Under the pieces are notes generated by a model. That model made no database searches. It was given only the letters and a program-made list of their open reading frames with translations, and was not told the origin of the DNA. This document shows, one piece after another, positions 15,722-24,645 of a stretch of 64,000 bases of DNA. The position numbers and the translations under genes were made by a program. Origin of the DNA: Nonomuraea zeae (GTDB taxonomy: Bacteria; Actinomycetota; Actinomycetes; Streptosporangiales; Streptosporangiaceae); assembly GCF_005889725.1 (NCBI RefSeq), contig NZ_VCKX01000001.1, positions 1-64,000 of the forward strand, written 5' to 3'. Within the stretch, counting starts at the first letter, position 1, and every line of letters begins with the position of its first letter.

Positions 15722-17791
15722 TTGTTAACCCATCGACGGGCGGTGCCTGCCGTCCTCGTCGCCTTGGCCTGCGTGTTCACCACCGGTGTGACGCACGCGT
15801 CGGCTGCGACGGCGCCGGTGAGCGTCGTGGTCCCCTCGACCAACGACGTGTTCATCAGTCAGGCCGCTCCTGAAACCGTTTACAGTAGCGCTGAGTGGAT
15901 GTCAGTCTGCGTCAAGACCTGCAACGACGCCACCAACGCCGAGCGTAGAGCCCTGATGGGGTTCAAAGTGTCCGGCATCCCGGCCGGCGCCCAGGACGTC
16001 AAGCTGACGCTCCAGGTGCGCTCCACCCGGACGACCGACACCACGGTCAGCGCCCACAAGGTCACCGGCACCTGGTCGCAGAGCGCCACGTCGTGGACCT
16101 CCCGGCCGACGTTCGGCACGGCGCTGACGACCCACACCGGTTTCACCGCGAACGCGGTGGCGAGCCTGGACGTCTCCAAGGCGTACACGGGCAACGGCAC
16201 CTACTCCTTCGGCCTCACCGCGTCCAAGGGACCGGTGGCGGTGCTGTACTCCTCGCGTACCTCCGGCAAGGGCCCCAGCCTCAAGGTCACCTACACCCCG
16301 GCCACGGCCACCCCGACCGCGAGCCCCACCGCGACGGCGTCCCCGACGGCCACCGCCACGGCGTCCCCGACCGCGAGCCCGACCTCAAGCCCGACCGCCA
16401 GCCCGACGGCGACGGGCAACGTCCCCTGCCTGCCGTTCGACAAGCCGGCCGCGTCCACGCTGCGCTCGTACGACAAGAAGGTCTTCGCCTTCTACTTCCC
16501 GCCCTATCCGCTGTCCATCGACAACAAGGACCCGTCGAAGGACCAGTACGCGTCATGGCTGGACCCCGCGGGCTCCAACGGCATGTACGCCGCGCAGGGC
16601 GGCCACTCGCGTGACCGGCCGCTGACCCGTCCGGTGCGCACCGGCGACTGGCGGCAGGCGGACTTCGAGGTCGAGGTGCGCCAGGCCATCGCGATGGGCC
16701 TGGACGGCTTCATCTACGAGCACCACACCTCGGCCAGCGACCAGCGCTTCAACCAGTTCCCCAAGATGCTGGCGGCGGCCAAGGCGGTGGACCCGGGCTT
16801 CCGGATCATGCTCAGCCCGGACTTCCCGACCACGAAGGACGCGGCGCCCGACAAGGTGATCACCGACATCCTGATGGCCAAGGGGCACCCGTCGCTGTAC
16901 ACGCTGCCCGACGGGACGATCCCGCTCGCGCCGTTCTACCCCGAGCGCCAGTCCCCGGCCTGGTGGGACACGCTGCGCGAGAAGCTGTCCGCCCAGGGCA
17001 TGAAGACGGTGCTGGTGCCGATCTTCCTGGACTGGAGCGGCTCGGGCAAGACCGAGTGGAACGACTCGGTGGCCGGCTACTCCTCCTGGGGCGTCCGCTG
17101 GCAGACCTCGACGGACGGCTACCGCAAGTCGGGCATCGAGGCGGCCAAGCGCGGCAAGTTCTACATGGCCCCGGCGGCCCTGGAGGACGTGCGCCCGCGC
17201 GACAAGCGCTACTGGGAGCCGTCCAACAGCGGCACCCTGCGGCAGTCCTTCGTCAAGGCCATGGAGGGCGACGCGGACATCGTCAACCTGCTGACGTGGA
17301 ACGACTACGCCGAGTCGTGGCTGGCCCCGTCGGTCGAGCGGGGTTACGCGCCCGCCGACGTGATCGCGTACTACACGACCTGGTTCAAGACCGGCAAGGA
17401 GCCCAGCGTCAAGCGGGACGCCCTGTACTACTTCCACCGCAGCCACCGCACCGACGCGCCGTTCGACGCCACGAAGCAGACCATCGGCCCGATCTCCATC
17501 CCGTACGGTGACGCGGCCACCAACAACGTCGAGCTGCTCGCCTTCGTCAAGGAAGCGGGCACCCTGACCATCAAGCAGGGCGACGACGTGCAGACCAAGG
17601 AGGTGACCGGCCCCGGCATGGTGTCCTTCAAGGCGCCGATGGTGCCAGGGACGACCCCCGTCTTCGAGCTGAAGCGGGACGGCAAGGTCATCCAGACGGT
17701 CAAGAGCGACACCCCGATCGTCAAGAGCGTCGTCTACCAGGATCTGATCAACCACGCAGGCGGCGGCGTCGCCTGCTCGCGCCCGCTCTAG
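15722..17791 (+). CDS. Secreted GH71-like alpha-1,3-glucanase with N-terminal DNRLRE-type domain
   Basis: A 689-aa protein starting at TTG, with GGAGG five bases upstream. After a signal peptide (RAVPAVLVALACVFTTGVTH) comes a beta-sandwich of about residues 30-195 resembling the DNRLRE/CBM96 module, with YSSAEWMSVC and LYSSRTSGKGPSLKVTY. A Thr/Pro/Ser linker (PTASPTATAS-type repeats, about 196-235) leads to the catalytic part (about 245-600). KVFAFYFPPYPLSIDNKD, QAIAMGLDGFIYEHH, FRIMLSPDFPTT and NLLTWNDYAES fit the GH71 glucanase/mutanase fold, which cleaves alpha-1,3-glucan. A small beta domain ends the protein. It may attack fungal cell walls or dextran-like polymers. Family call is probable; substrate not shown. 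Confidence 0.78.
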   Translation: MLTHRRAVPAVLVALACVFTTGVTHASAATAPVSVVVPSTNDVFISQAAPETVYSSAEWMSVCVKTCNDATNAERRALMGFKVSGIPAGAQDVKLTLQVRSTRTTDTTVSAHKVTGTWSQSATSWTSRPTFGTALTTHTGFTANAVASLDVSKAYTGNGTYSFGLTASKGPVAVLYSSRTSGKGPSLKVTYTPATATPTASPTATASPTATATASPTASPTSSPTASPTATGNVPCLPFDKPAASTLRSYDKKVFAFYFPPYPLSIDNKDPSKDQYASWLDPAGSNGMYAAQGGHSRDRPLTRPVRTGDWRQADFEVEVRQAIAMGLDGFIYEHHTSASDQRFNQFPKMLAAAKAVDPGFRIMLSPDFPTTKDAAPDKVITDILMAKGHPSLYTLPDGTIPLAPFYPERQSPAWWDTLREKLSAQGMKTVLVPIFLDWSGSGKTEWNDSVAGYSSWGVRWQTSTDGYRKSGIEAAKRGKFYMAPAALEDVRPRDKRYWEPSNSGTLRQSFVKAMEGDADIVNLLTWNDYAESWLAPSVERGYAPADVIAYYTTWFKTGKEPSVKRDALYYFHRSHRTDAPFDATKQTIGPISIPYGDAATNNVELLAFVKEAGTLTIKQGDDVQTKEVTGPGMVSFKAPMVPGTTPVFELKRDGKVIQTVKSDTPIVKSVVYQDLINHAGGGVACSRPL

Positions 17792-17817
17792 CGGCCACCC
17801 AGCCGCCTGGCGGCCAC

Positions 17818-17848
17818 CGCCTCCCGGCCCCTCTCGGGCCGGGAGGCG
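17818..17848 (+). terminator. Hairpin terminator after the GH71-like gene
   Basis: A perfect 13-bp stem (17818-17830 CGCCTCCCGGCCC, 17836-17848 its complement) with loop CTCTC lies between the converging glucanase and LAL regulator genes. It is short and strong and could serve both strands. Confidence 0.8.
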
Positions 17849-17887
17849 TTCGTGTTCCGGCGGGTGGCGGTGTACGCGGCGATGGCC

Positions 17888-20611
17888 CTACCTGCCGTGC
17901 CGGTCCCGGAGGGCGTCGCGGAGCTGGCCGCGCGCGGTGATGCCGAGCTTGCGGAACACCCGGTACAGATGCGTGCTGACGGTCCGGTGCGACAGGTACA
18001 GCTGCTGGCCGATCTCGCGGTTGGTCAGCCCGGCGGCGGCCAGCCGGGCGATGTGCAGCTCCTGTGCGGTGAGCTGGTCGACGCTGCTCGGCAGGCGCAG
18101 GTCGCTGGCCTCGCCCGCGGCGCGCAGCTCCTGCCTGGCCTTCTCGCCGAAGGCGAGCAGCCCCAGCGCGTCGAAGGCGTCCCGCGCGGTACGCAGCGGG
18201 ACGCGGGCTTCCTGGATCCTGCGCCGGCGGCGTAACCAGACACCGTGGGCGAGCAGCAGTCGTGCCCGCGCGGTGGGCCAGGGCGACAGGTCGGCGTTCA
18301 GGGCGTCCTGGTAGAGCGGTCCGGCGTCGGCGTCGTCGGCCAGGACCGCCCGCGCGTGGCGCAGCCCCACGTGCAGCAGCGGGGCCGGGGTCCGCGCCCC
18401 CACCTCCTCCAGCTCCGCCAGCACCGCCCTGACGGCCTCGCGCCGCTCCGGGATCGCGGCCTCGGTCAGGTCGATGATCGCCCACAGCCGCCACATCGGG
18501 TGGTAGACGGCGTCGTCCGGGTCGAACAGCCGCCGCAGACGCCCGAACGCCTCCTCGTGCCGTCCGGCGCACAGAGCGATCACGCCCCTGGCGTGCTCGA
18601 CGATCGCCATGGTCGAGCTGTTGGCGCCGGAGCCGAGCACGCGCTCGGCCTGCGCGGCCAGCGCCAGGCCGCGCTCCTCCTCCCCGCGGAGGCCGGCGAG
18701 CAGCGCCAGCGCGGCGCAGGCGGAGGACTGCCAGCGCGGCTGGGCGGTCTCGCGGGCCAGTCGTTCGCCCTCCTCGGCGGCCAGCAGCGCGCTCTGCCAG
18801 TCGCCGCAGAAGAGCCGGCTCCACATCTGCGAGCCGAGCGCCTGCGCCAGCAGGCCGAGCCGGCCCTGGGCGCGCGCGTCGGAGATGCAGGCGTCGAGGA
18901 AGTGCCCGGCGAGGTCGTGGGCGCCGACCGCGGTCCCGGCCACGCCCAGGAACCTGGCCATGGCCGCGTCGAAGCGGGCGTCGCGCAGCTTGGTCAGGCG
19001 ATCGATGATGGCGCCGCCGCTCTCGACGGGGGTGACGGTGGCCAGGATCAGCAGCAGCTCGGGGTCGTCGCCGCTGCTCGCCAGCCGCTCGGCCAGCGCC
19101 ATGACGCGCCGCCGCAGGTCCCGGCCGGAGTCGGTCCACCAGCAGCGCAGGGCGGCGGCGCGGGCGAAGTTGAGCGCGAGCGTGGGATCGCCGGCGGACT
19201 CCATGGTCTCGGCGTACGCGATCAGCCGCAGGATCCGTTCGGGCCCCTCGTTGCGCCCCTCCTCCAGCACCTCGCCCAGCCAGGCCAGCCTGGCCCGTTG
19301 CGGCCGGCCGAGGAGCGCGGGCTCGACCAGGGCCAGCAGCGCGGCGACCTGGTCGCGGCGGCCGAGCTCGAAGGCCAGCTCGGCGGCGCGCAGGAGGCGC
19401 TCGGCGCGGACCGGCGGGTCCTCGCTGACCTCCGCGGCCCGCCGCAGCGCGGCCACCGCCACCGTGATCGCGCCGCGCCGCCGCGCCCGCGCGGCCACCT
19501 CTTCGAGCTCGGCGGCGACGGACTCGTCCTGACGGGCGATCGCGGCGGCGCGGTGCCAGGTCCTGCGGTCGGGATCGGCCGCGTGCACGGTGGCCAGCGC
19601 GCGGTGGGCGGCCAGGCGGTCGGCGGGCCCGGCCTTCTGGTAGACGGCCGAGCGCACCAGCGGATGGCGGAACTGGATGCCCGGCTCGCGCAGCTCCACC
19701 AGGCCGGCCTCGACGGCCGGGGCCAGGGCCTCGGCCGTCAGCTCCGTGCCAGTCACGGCGGCGCCCGCCAGCAGGGCGGCGGAGAGGTCGGGGCCGTCGT
19801 TGGCGGCGGAGACCAGCAGCAGCGCCTTGGTGGGCGGCGGCAGCGCGGCCAGGCGGGCGGCGAAGGCCCGCTCCAGACGCGCGGTGAGCGGCAGGAACTC
19901 CGCGTTCGTCGTGGCCGCGCCGCTGTCGAGGGCGAGCGGCAGCTCGACCAGGGCGAGCGGGTTGCCGGCCGCCTCGGACAGCACCCGCCAGCGCATGCCG
20001 ACGGGGAGCGCGGGCGACTGGGCGTCCAGCAGCGCCTCGGCGGCCGCGGGCGCGAGGCCGTCCAGGGCCAGCTCGGTCAGGTCGCTGTCGTCGAGGCTCG
20101 TGGCGTAGCCGTCGCGGACGGCCAGCAGCAGCGCGATCGGCTCGGAGCGCACCCTCCTGGCCACGAATCCCAGCACCTCGGTGGTGGAGCGATCAAGCCA
20201 CTGGACGTCGTCCACGACGATCAGCAGGGGCCGGCGGGCGGCCGCGTCGCCGAACAGGTTGAGTACGGCCAGCGCGATCAGGAACGGCTCCGGGGCGGCG
20301 GCGTCCTCCATGCCGAAGGCGCCGAGCAGGGCCTCGCGCTGGCGGGCGGGCAGCTCGTCCGCGGCGCCGAGCAGCGGCTGAACGAGCTGGTACAGGCCGG
20401 CGAAGGGCAGATGCGTCTCGCTCTGGACGCCGGACGTGCTCGACACGGCCACCTCGTGCGCCCGCGCCCACTCGCTCGCGACCGCGAGGAGGGCAGACTT
20501 GCCGATCCCCGGCGCGCCCCGCAGCACGAGCGCGTCGCCGCGCTCCCGGATGCGGTCGACGAGCGCTTCGACCTGCGCCGTCTCACGCTCGCGCCCGACT
20601 AACGCGATCAC
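17888..20611 (-). CDS. LAL-type LuxR regulator (large ATP-binding)
   Basis: A protein of about 907 aa with an N-terminal AAA/STAND ATPase (Walker A GAPGIGKSALLAVASEWA; Walker B LLIVVDDVQWLDRST), a long helical-repeat middle region, and a C-terminal LuxR HTH (LTAQELHIARLAAAGLTNRE, IGQQLYLSHRTVSTHLYRVF). These large regulators activate nearby transport or metabolic genes, often with an inducer bound to the ATPase part. The GTG at 20611 is favoured over the ATG nine codons earlier because GGGGAGAAGG precedes it and LVGRERE follows directly; the earlier start (20638) remains possible. It is divergent from the esterase/MFS operon, its likely target. Confidence 0.9.
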   Translation of the reverse strand: MIALVGRERETAQVEALVDRIRERGDALVLRGAPGIGKSALLAVASEWARAHEVAVSSTSGVQSETHLPFAGLYQLVQPLLGAADELPARQREALLGAFGMEDAAAPEPFLIALAVLNLFGDAAARRPLLIVVDDVQWLDRSTTEVLGFVARRVRSEPIALLLAVRDGYATSLDDSDLTELALDGLAPAAAEALLDAQSPALPVGMRWRVLSEAAGNPLALVELPLALDSGAATTNAEFLPLTARLERAFAARLAALPPPTKALLLVSAANDGPDLSAALLAGAAVTGTELTAEALAPAVEAGLVELREPGIQFRHPLVRSAVYQKAGPADRLAAHRALATVHAADPDRRTWHRAAAIARQDESVAAELEEVAARARRRGAITVAVAALRRAAEVSEDPPVRAERLLRAAELAFELGRRDQVAALLALVEPALLGRPQRARLAWLGEVLEEGRNEGPERILRLIAYAETMESAGDPTLALNFARAAALRCWWTDSGRDLRRRVMALAERLASSGDDPELLLILATVTPVESGGAIIDRLTKLRDARFDAAMARFLGVAGTAVGAHDLAGHFLDACISDARAQGRLGLLAQALGSQMWSRLFCGDWQSALLAAEEGERLARETAQPRWQSSACAALALLAGLRGEEERGLALAAQAERVLGSGANSSTMAIVEHARGVIALCAGRHEEAFGRLRRLFDPDDAVYHPMWRLWAIIDLTEAAIPERREAVRAVLAELEEVGARTPAPLLHVGLRHARAVLADDADAGPLYQDALNADLSPWPTARARLLLAHGVWLRRRRRIQEARVPLRTARDAFDALGLLAFGEKARQELRAAGEASDLRLPSSVDQLTAQELHIARLAAAGLTNREIGQQLYLSHRTVSTHLYRVFRKLGITARGQLRDALRDRHGR

Positions 20612-20744
20612 GCTGCCTTCTCCCCGCCTGATGATCATGTCCGTCCCCGAGCGAATTGTCGCAGACGTACGTCATGTGACGAATGTCCGGCAGGTAACTT
20701 CCGCCTAGTGTCAGCGGCGGTCTCGTCCTTTCCTTGGAGCGCCC

Positions 20745-21501
20745 ATGACCAAGCCCGTGCTGGAGCCCGCCGCCCAGGCTTTCGCCGATGCCACCGCGAA
20801 CCCGCCCTACCTGTACGGCATACCGCCCCACCAGGCCCGCACGGCCGTCGGCGACGTCCAGCGCCCCGAGCCTGCAGTGCCGGGCGTCTCGCGGCAACGC
20901 CTGCGGGAGGCGGGCGTGACCGTCTTCCGGGCCGAGCGGACCGGCGGCCTCCTCCCCGTCGTGCTCTACCTGCACGGCGGCTGGGTCTTCGGGGACGAGC
21001 ACACCCACGGGCGGCTGGCCCGGGAGCTGGCCCTGTGCGCGACGGCCGCGGTGGTGTTCGTGCACTACAGCCGCGCGCCCGAAGCCCGCTATCCCGTCGC
21101 GCTGGAGGAGAGCGGGGCCGCGCTCGACTGGGTGCGCACGCGCGGGAAGGCGTACGGGCTGGACGCCTCCAGGATCGCGGTGGCGGGCGACTCCGAGGGC
21201 GGCGCGCTGGCCGCGGCGCTGTGCCTGCTCGACCGGCGCGGGCTGGCCGGGCAGGTGCTGTTCTGCCCGGTCACCGACGCGTCCTTCGACACCGGCTCCT
21301 ACCACGACTTCGCGGAGGGCGTACGCGGCCAAGCTCCGCGCGGCGCGCGTGGCCATCACCGCGGCGCGCTACCAGGGCGTCATCCACGGCTTCGTCACGC
21401 TCAACGCCCTGCGCGGCACCCACGCCGCCGAGGCGGCGATCGACCAGGCCGGGCGCTTCCTCACGCGGGTGCTCGGCCACGGAGGTGATCATGACCAGTA
21501 G
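20745..21501 (+). pseudogene. HSL-type esterase gene broken by internal deletion
   Basis: The N-terminal part is a normal hormone-sensitive-lipase-type alpha/beta hydrolase: the oxyanion motif YLHGGWVFG, a nucleophile elbow GDSEGG (usually GDSAGG) and ending FDTGSYHDFAEG. At about 21320 the frame changes. A third-frame continuation YAAKLRAARVAITAARYQGV and IHGFVTLNALRG, up to GGDHDQ, is the true C-terminus with the catalytic His. About 60-80 codons between, including the catalytic Asp region, are missing. The join carries GAGGGC, as expected of a microhomology deletion. The original stop at 21499-21501 overlaps the MFS start, so the two were an operon. Confidence 0.75.
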
Positions 21502-22783
21502 GCGTGTCGTCAACGCCGCCGTGATCGGCAGCGTCGTGGAGTTCTACGACTTCACCCTCTTCGGCCTGGCCGCGGCGCTCGTCTTCAACGAACAGTTCTT
21601 TCCTTCCGCCAGCCCGGTCGCGGGCACGCTCGGCGCCTTCGCCACGTTCGCGGTCGGCTTCTTCGCCAGGCCGGTCGGCGGCGCGGTGTTCAGCCACTTC
21701 GGCGACCGCGTCGGCCGCCGGCAGATGCTCGTGGTGACGCTGCTGCTGATGGGCGTGTCCACGGCCGGGATCGGGTTGCTGCCGACGTATGAGACGGCCG
21801 GTCTGCTCGCGCCCGTGCTGCTGACGCTGCTGCGGGTCGCGCAGGGCTTCGGCGCGGGAGCGGAGTACGCGGGCGCCCTGGTCATGACGGCCGAGGCCAG
21901 CGACCCGAGGCGGCGCGGCCTGTGGGCCGCGCTGCCGGGCGCGGGGGTCTCCGCCGGCATCCTGCTGGCCACGCTGGTCTTCACCGGGGCGGCCGCACTG
22001 CCGTTCTTCGAGACGTGGGGCTGGCGGGTGCCGTTCCTGCTCAGCCTGGCCGGGGTGGGCGTGGGGCTGTACTTCAGGTTCCGGGTGCCGGAGTCGGAGA
22101 TCTTCGAACGCGAGCGCTCGCGCGGCCTGAGCCGCTTCCCGATGCTGGAGGTCGTCAGGCGGCAGCCGCGCAGCCTGCTGATCGTCTTCGTGGCGAACGC
22201 CCCCTTCGGCGCGATGAGCTACATCATCCAGGTCTTCGTCCTGTCGTACGTGACCAGGACCCTGGGCCTGCCCGCCACCGTGGGATTGCTCGCCAACGTC
22301 GCCTGCGCCGCGGTGGCGATCGTGGCGGGCCCGCTGTTCGGGCTGCTGAGCGACCGCGTCGGCAGGCGGCCGGTCTTCCTCGGCGGCGCGGCCTTCCTCG
22401 CGGTCTTCGGCTTCCCGATGTTCTGGCTGCTCGGCACCGGCGACCCCGTCCTGGTCATCGTCGCCGTCGTGCTCGGCTACGGGGGCGGCATCACCGCCAT
22501 GTTCGCCGCGCAGGCCGCCTTGTACACCGAGCTGTTCCAGACCCGCTACCGCTACAGCGGCATCGCCATCGCCCGCGAGTGGACGGCCGCGCTCACCAGC
22601 GGGCCCGCCCCGTTCGTGGCCACGGCGCTGGTGGCGGGCGCGGGCGGCGCGTCCTGGCCGATCGCACTGCTGATCACGGTGTGCGCGGTGATCTCGTACG
22701 TCGCGGTGGCGCTCGCCCCCGAGACCCGCGACACCGACCTGGACACCTACGCCGGCGACCTGGCCACCTACTCGCCTTCCTGA
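21491..22783 (+). CDS. MFS metabolite:proton symporter (MHS family)
   Basis: A 430-aa, 12-helix transporter of the metabolite:H+ symporter subgroup. EFYDFTLFGLAAALVFNEQF in helix 1 and the loop FGDRVGRRQMLV are the family signatures. GFGAGAEYAGALVMTAEAS, PFLLSLAGVGVGLYFRFRVP and a second SDRVGRRPVFLGGAAF loop also fit. Members import small carboxylates (shikimate, citrate, proline or alpha-ketoglutarate). The ATG has GGAGGTGAT upstream and overlaps the 3' end of the broken esterase gene. The adjacent LAL regulator is the likely activator. Confidence 0.88.
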   Translation: MTSRRVVNAAVIGSVVEFYDFTLFGLAAALVFNEQFFPSASPVAGTLGAFATFAVGFFARPVGGAVFSHFGDRVGRRQMLVVTLLLMGVSTAGIGLLPTYETAGLLAPVLLTLLRVAQGFGAGAEYAGALVMTAEASDPRRRGLWAALPGAGVSAGILLATLVFTGAAALPFFETWGWRVPFLLSLAGVGVGLYFRFRVPESEIFERERSRGLSRFPMLEVVRRQPRSLLIVFVANAPFGAMSYIIQVFVLSYVTRTLGLPATVGLLANVACAAVAIVAGPLFGLLSDRVGRRPVFLGGAAFLAVFGFPMFWLLGTGDPVLVIVAVVLGYGGGITAMFAAQAALYTELFQTRYRYSGIAIAREWTAALTSGPAPFVATALVAGAGGASWPIALLITVCAVISYVAVALAPETRDTDLDTYAGDLATYSPS

Positions 22784-22837
22784 ACTCCTGACGAGCCACC
22801 AGCACGGCCCCATCCCTCTAACCGAAGGAAACCCGCC

Positions 22838-23632
22838 ATGAAACCCGACACGATCGTCCTGATCCACGGCTTCTGGGTCACGCCCCGCAGCTGGGAGCAC
22901 TGGATCGCCCACTACCAGGCCAAGGGCTTCAAGGTCCTCGCCCCCGCCTACCCCGGTTTCGAGGTCGAGGTGGAGGCGCTCACCGCCGACCCCACCCCGA
23001 TCGAGCAGGTCACCGTCCCGCAGATCATCGAGTCGCTGGAGACCCTGATCCGCGGCCTGGAGACCCCGCCGATCATCATGGGCCACTCCGCCGGCGGCGT
23101 GTTCACCCAGATCCTTCTCGACCACGGGTACGGCGCCGCCGGGGTGGCCATCAACTCCGCCCCTACGGAAGGGGTGAAGGTCATCCCGCTGTCCCAGCTC
23201 AAGGCCACCTTCCCGGTGCTCAAGAACCCGGCCAACCGGCACAAGGCCGTCGGGTTCACTTACGACCAGTGGCGTTACGCCTTCACCAACACCTTCCCCG
23301 AGGACCAGGCCCGCGCGACGTACGAGCGCTACCACATCCCCGCCTCCGGCCACATCTTCTGGGGCAGCGCGCTGGCCAACGTCCACCCGGGCAAGGACGA
23401 CAACTGGGTGAACTACCACAACGACGATCGCAAGCCGCTGCTGTTCGTCGCCGGTGAGAACGACAACCTCATGCCGCCCAAGATCCAGCGATCCAACGCC
23501 GCGCACTACAAGTCGCCGAAGACCGTCACCGAAGTGGTCGAGTACCCCGGCCGGGCCCACCTGCTGCCTGCCCAGGACGGCTGGGAGGAGATCGCCGACC
23601 ACGCCCTGGCCTGGGCCCTGGACCACTCCTGA
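22838..23632 (+). CDS. Alpha/beta hydrolase
   Basis: A 264-aa cytoplasmic hydrolase. HGFWVTPRSWEHWIAHYQAK carries the oxyanion-hole HG. The nucleophile elbow is MGHSAGGVFTQI. The acid is likely in FVAGENDNLMPP, and the catalytic His in YPGRAHLLPAQDGWEE. The length and motif order are those of small alpha/beta esterases or lactonases; the natural substrate is unknown. It is preceded by AAGGAAA and follows the MFS gene by 55 nt, so it may be part of the same operon. A 13-bp hairpin ends it. Confidence 0.85.
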   Translation: MKPDTIVLIHGFWVTPRSWEHWIAHYQAKGFKVLAPAYPGFEVEVEALTADPTPIEQVTVPQIIESLETLIRGLETPPIIMGHSAGGVFTQILLDHGYGAAGVAINSAPTEGVKVIPLSQLKATFPVLKNPANRHKAVGFTYDQWRYAFTNTFPEDQARATYERYHIPASGHIFWGSALANVHPGKDDNWVNYHNDDRKPLLFVAGENDNLMPPKIQRSNAAHYKSPKTVTEVVEYPGRAHLLPAQDGWEEIADHALAWALDHS

Positions 23633-23637
23633 CCTCG

Positions 23638-23677
23638 GGGGCCGGCTTCCGGGCACGCCGCCAGGGAAGCCGGCCCC
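23638..23677 (+). terminator. Hairpin terminator after alpha/beta hydrolase
   Basis: A perfect 13-bp stem GGGGCCGGCTTCC (23638-23650) pairs with 23665-23677 around a 14-nt loop, 6 nt after the stop. It separates the esterase/MFS/hydrolase unit from the MBL gene. Confidence 0.78.
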
Positions 23678-23742
23678 AGGGGCCTGATCGGCGCCGCCCA
23701 GGTCGTGGCGCCGGAGCTCACCACCGCCGGGAGGACCATTCC

Positions 23743-24531
23743 ATGACGAAAGCGCGCTTCACCCATATCGGCGGCCCCACGGTCCTGATCGAGTTCGGCG
23801 GCTGGCGGCTGCTCACCGACCCCACCTTCGATCCCCCGGGCCGCACCTACTCCTTCGGCTGGGGGACGTCCTCCCGCAAGCTCACCGGTCCCGCCGTGAC
23901 CGCCGCCGGCCTGCCGCCCGTCGACGCCGTGCTGCTGTCGCACGTGCACCACGGCGACAACCTCGACGATGCGGGACGCGCCCTGCTCCCGGACGCCGGC
24001 ACGATCGTGACGACCGCCTCCGGCGCCCGCTCCCTGCCCGCCGCCCGCGGGCTGAGCGCGGGCCGGACCACCCGCCTGGAAGCGCCCGGACGCCCGGCTA
24101 TCGACATCACCGCCACCCCCTGCCGCCACGGGCCCCCGCTGAGCAGGCCGATCGTCGGCGACGTCATCGGCTTCTCGCTCACCTGGCCCGGCCAGGAGCA
24201 CGGGCCGCTCTGGATCACCGGCGACACCGTCTACCATCGCGCGCTCCGCAGGGCCGCCGCCGGGATCCGGCCGGGAACGGTCCTGCTGCATCTGGGCGGC
24301 GTCGGCTTCCCCCTCACGGGGCCGCTGCGCTACACCATGACCGCCAGGCAGGCCGTACGGCTGTGCGAGGCCATCGCCCCGCGCACGGTCCTGCCCGTCC
24401 ACTACGAGGGATGGCAGCACTTCCGGCAGGGACGCGACGGCATCGAGCGGGACCTGCGGCGGGCACCGGAGCGGATCCGCGACCTGTTCCACTGGCTGCC
24501 GCCAGGCACGGCGGACCACGTGCTGCTCTAG
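23743..24531 (+). CDS. MBL-fold metallo-hydrolase (UlaG-like)
   Basis: A 262-aa metallo-beta-lactamase-fold hydrolase of the UlaG/YtnP-like group. The first metal motif is LLSHVHHGDNLDDAG (variant of HxHxDN). A central His is in TPCRHGPPL, an Asp in WITGDTVYHRAL, and the final His in VLPVHYEGWQHF. This set would hold a dinuclear zinc site. The relatives hydrolyse lactones or phosphoesters; the exact substrate is unknown. It stands alone between a terminator and the VTC operon. Confidence 0.88.
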   Translation: MTKARFTHIGGPTVLIEFGGWRLLTDPTFDPPGRTYSFGWGTSSRKLTGPAVTAAGLPPVDAVLLSHVHHGDNLDDAGRALLPDAGTIVTTASGARSLPAARGLSAGRTTRLEAPGRPAIDITATPCRHGPPLSRPIVGDVIGFSLTWPGQEHGPLWITGDTVYHRALRRAAAGIRPGTVLLHLGGVGFPLTGPLRYTMTARQAVRLCEAIAPRTVLPVHYEGWQHFRQGRDGIERDLRRAPERIRDLFHWLPPGTADHVLL

Positions 24532-24645
24532 CCGCCCGCCGGGTAGGGCGACGCACCACACCCGTCATTCACCTTCGCGTCAGGCGCGGTTCACACATTA
24601 TTCCCAGCTTCGTGCTGTCAGATGTGTGCTGACGTAAGGAGGGAC

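Noticed and set aside
18245..20602. Open frame of 785 codons opposite the LAL regulator
   Set aside because: The minus strand holds Walker A/B and a LuxR HTH in the right order; the plus frame has none.
20664..20673. GACGTACGTC palindrome as a LAL operator
   Set aside because: Ten bases with high GC are expected by chance here; no second copy was found.
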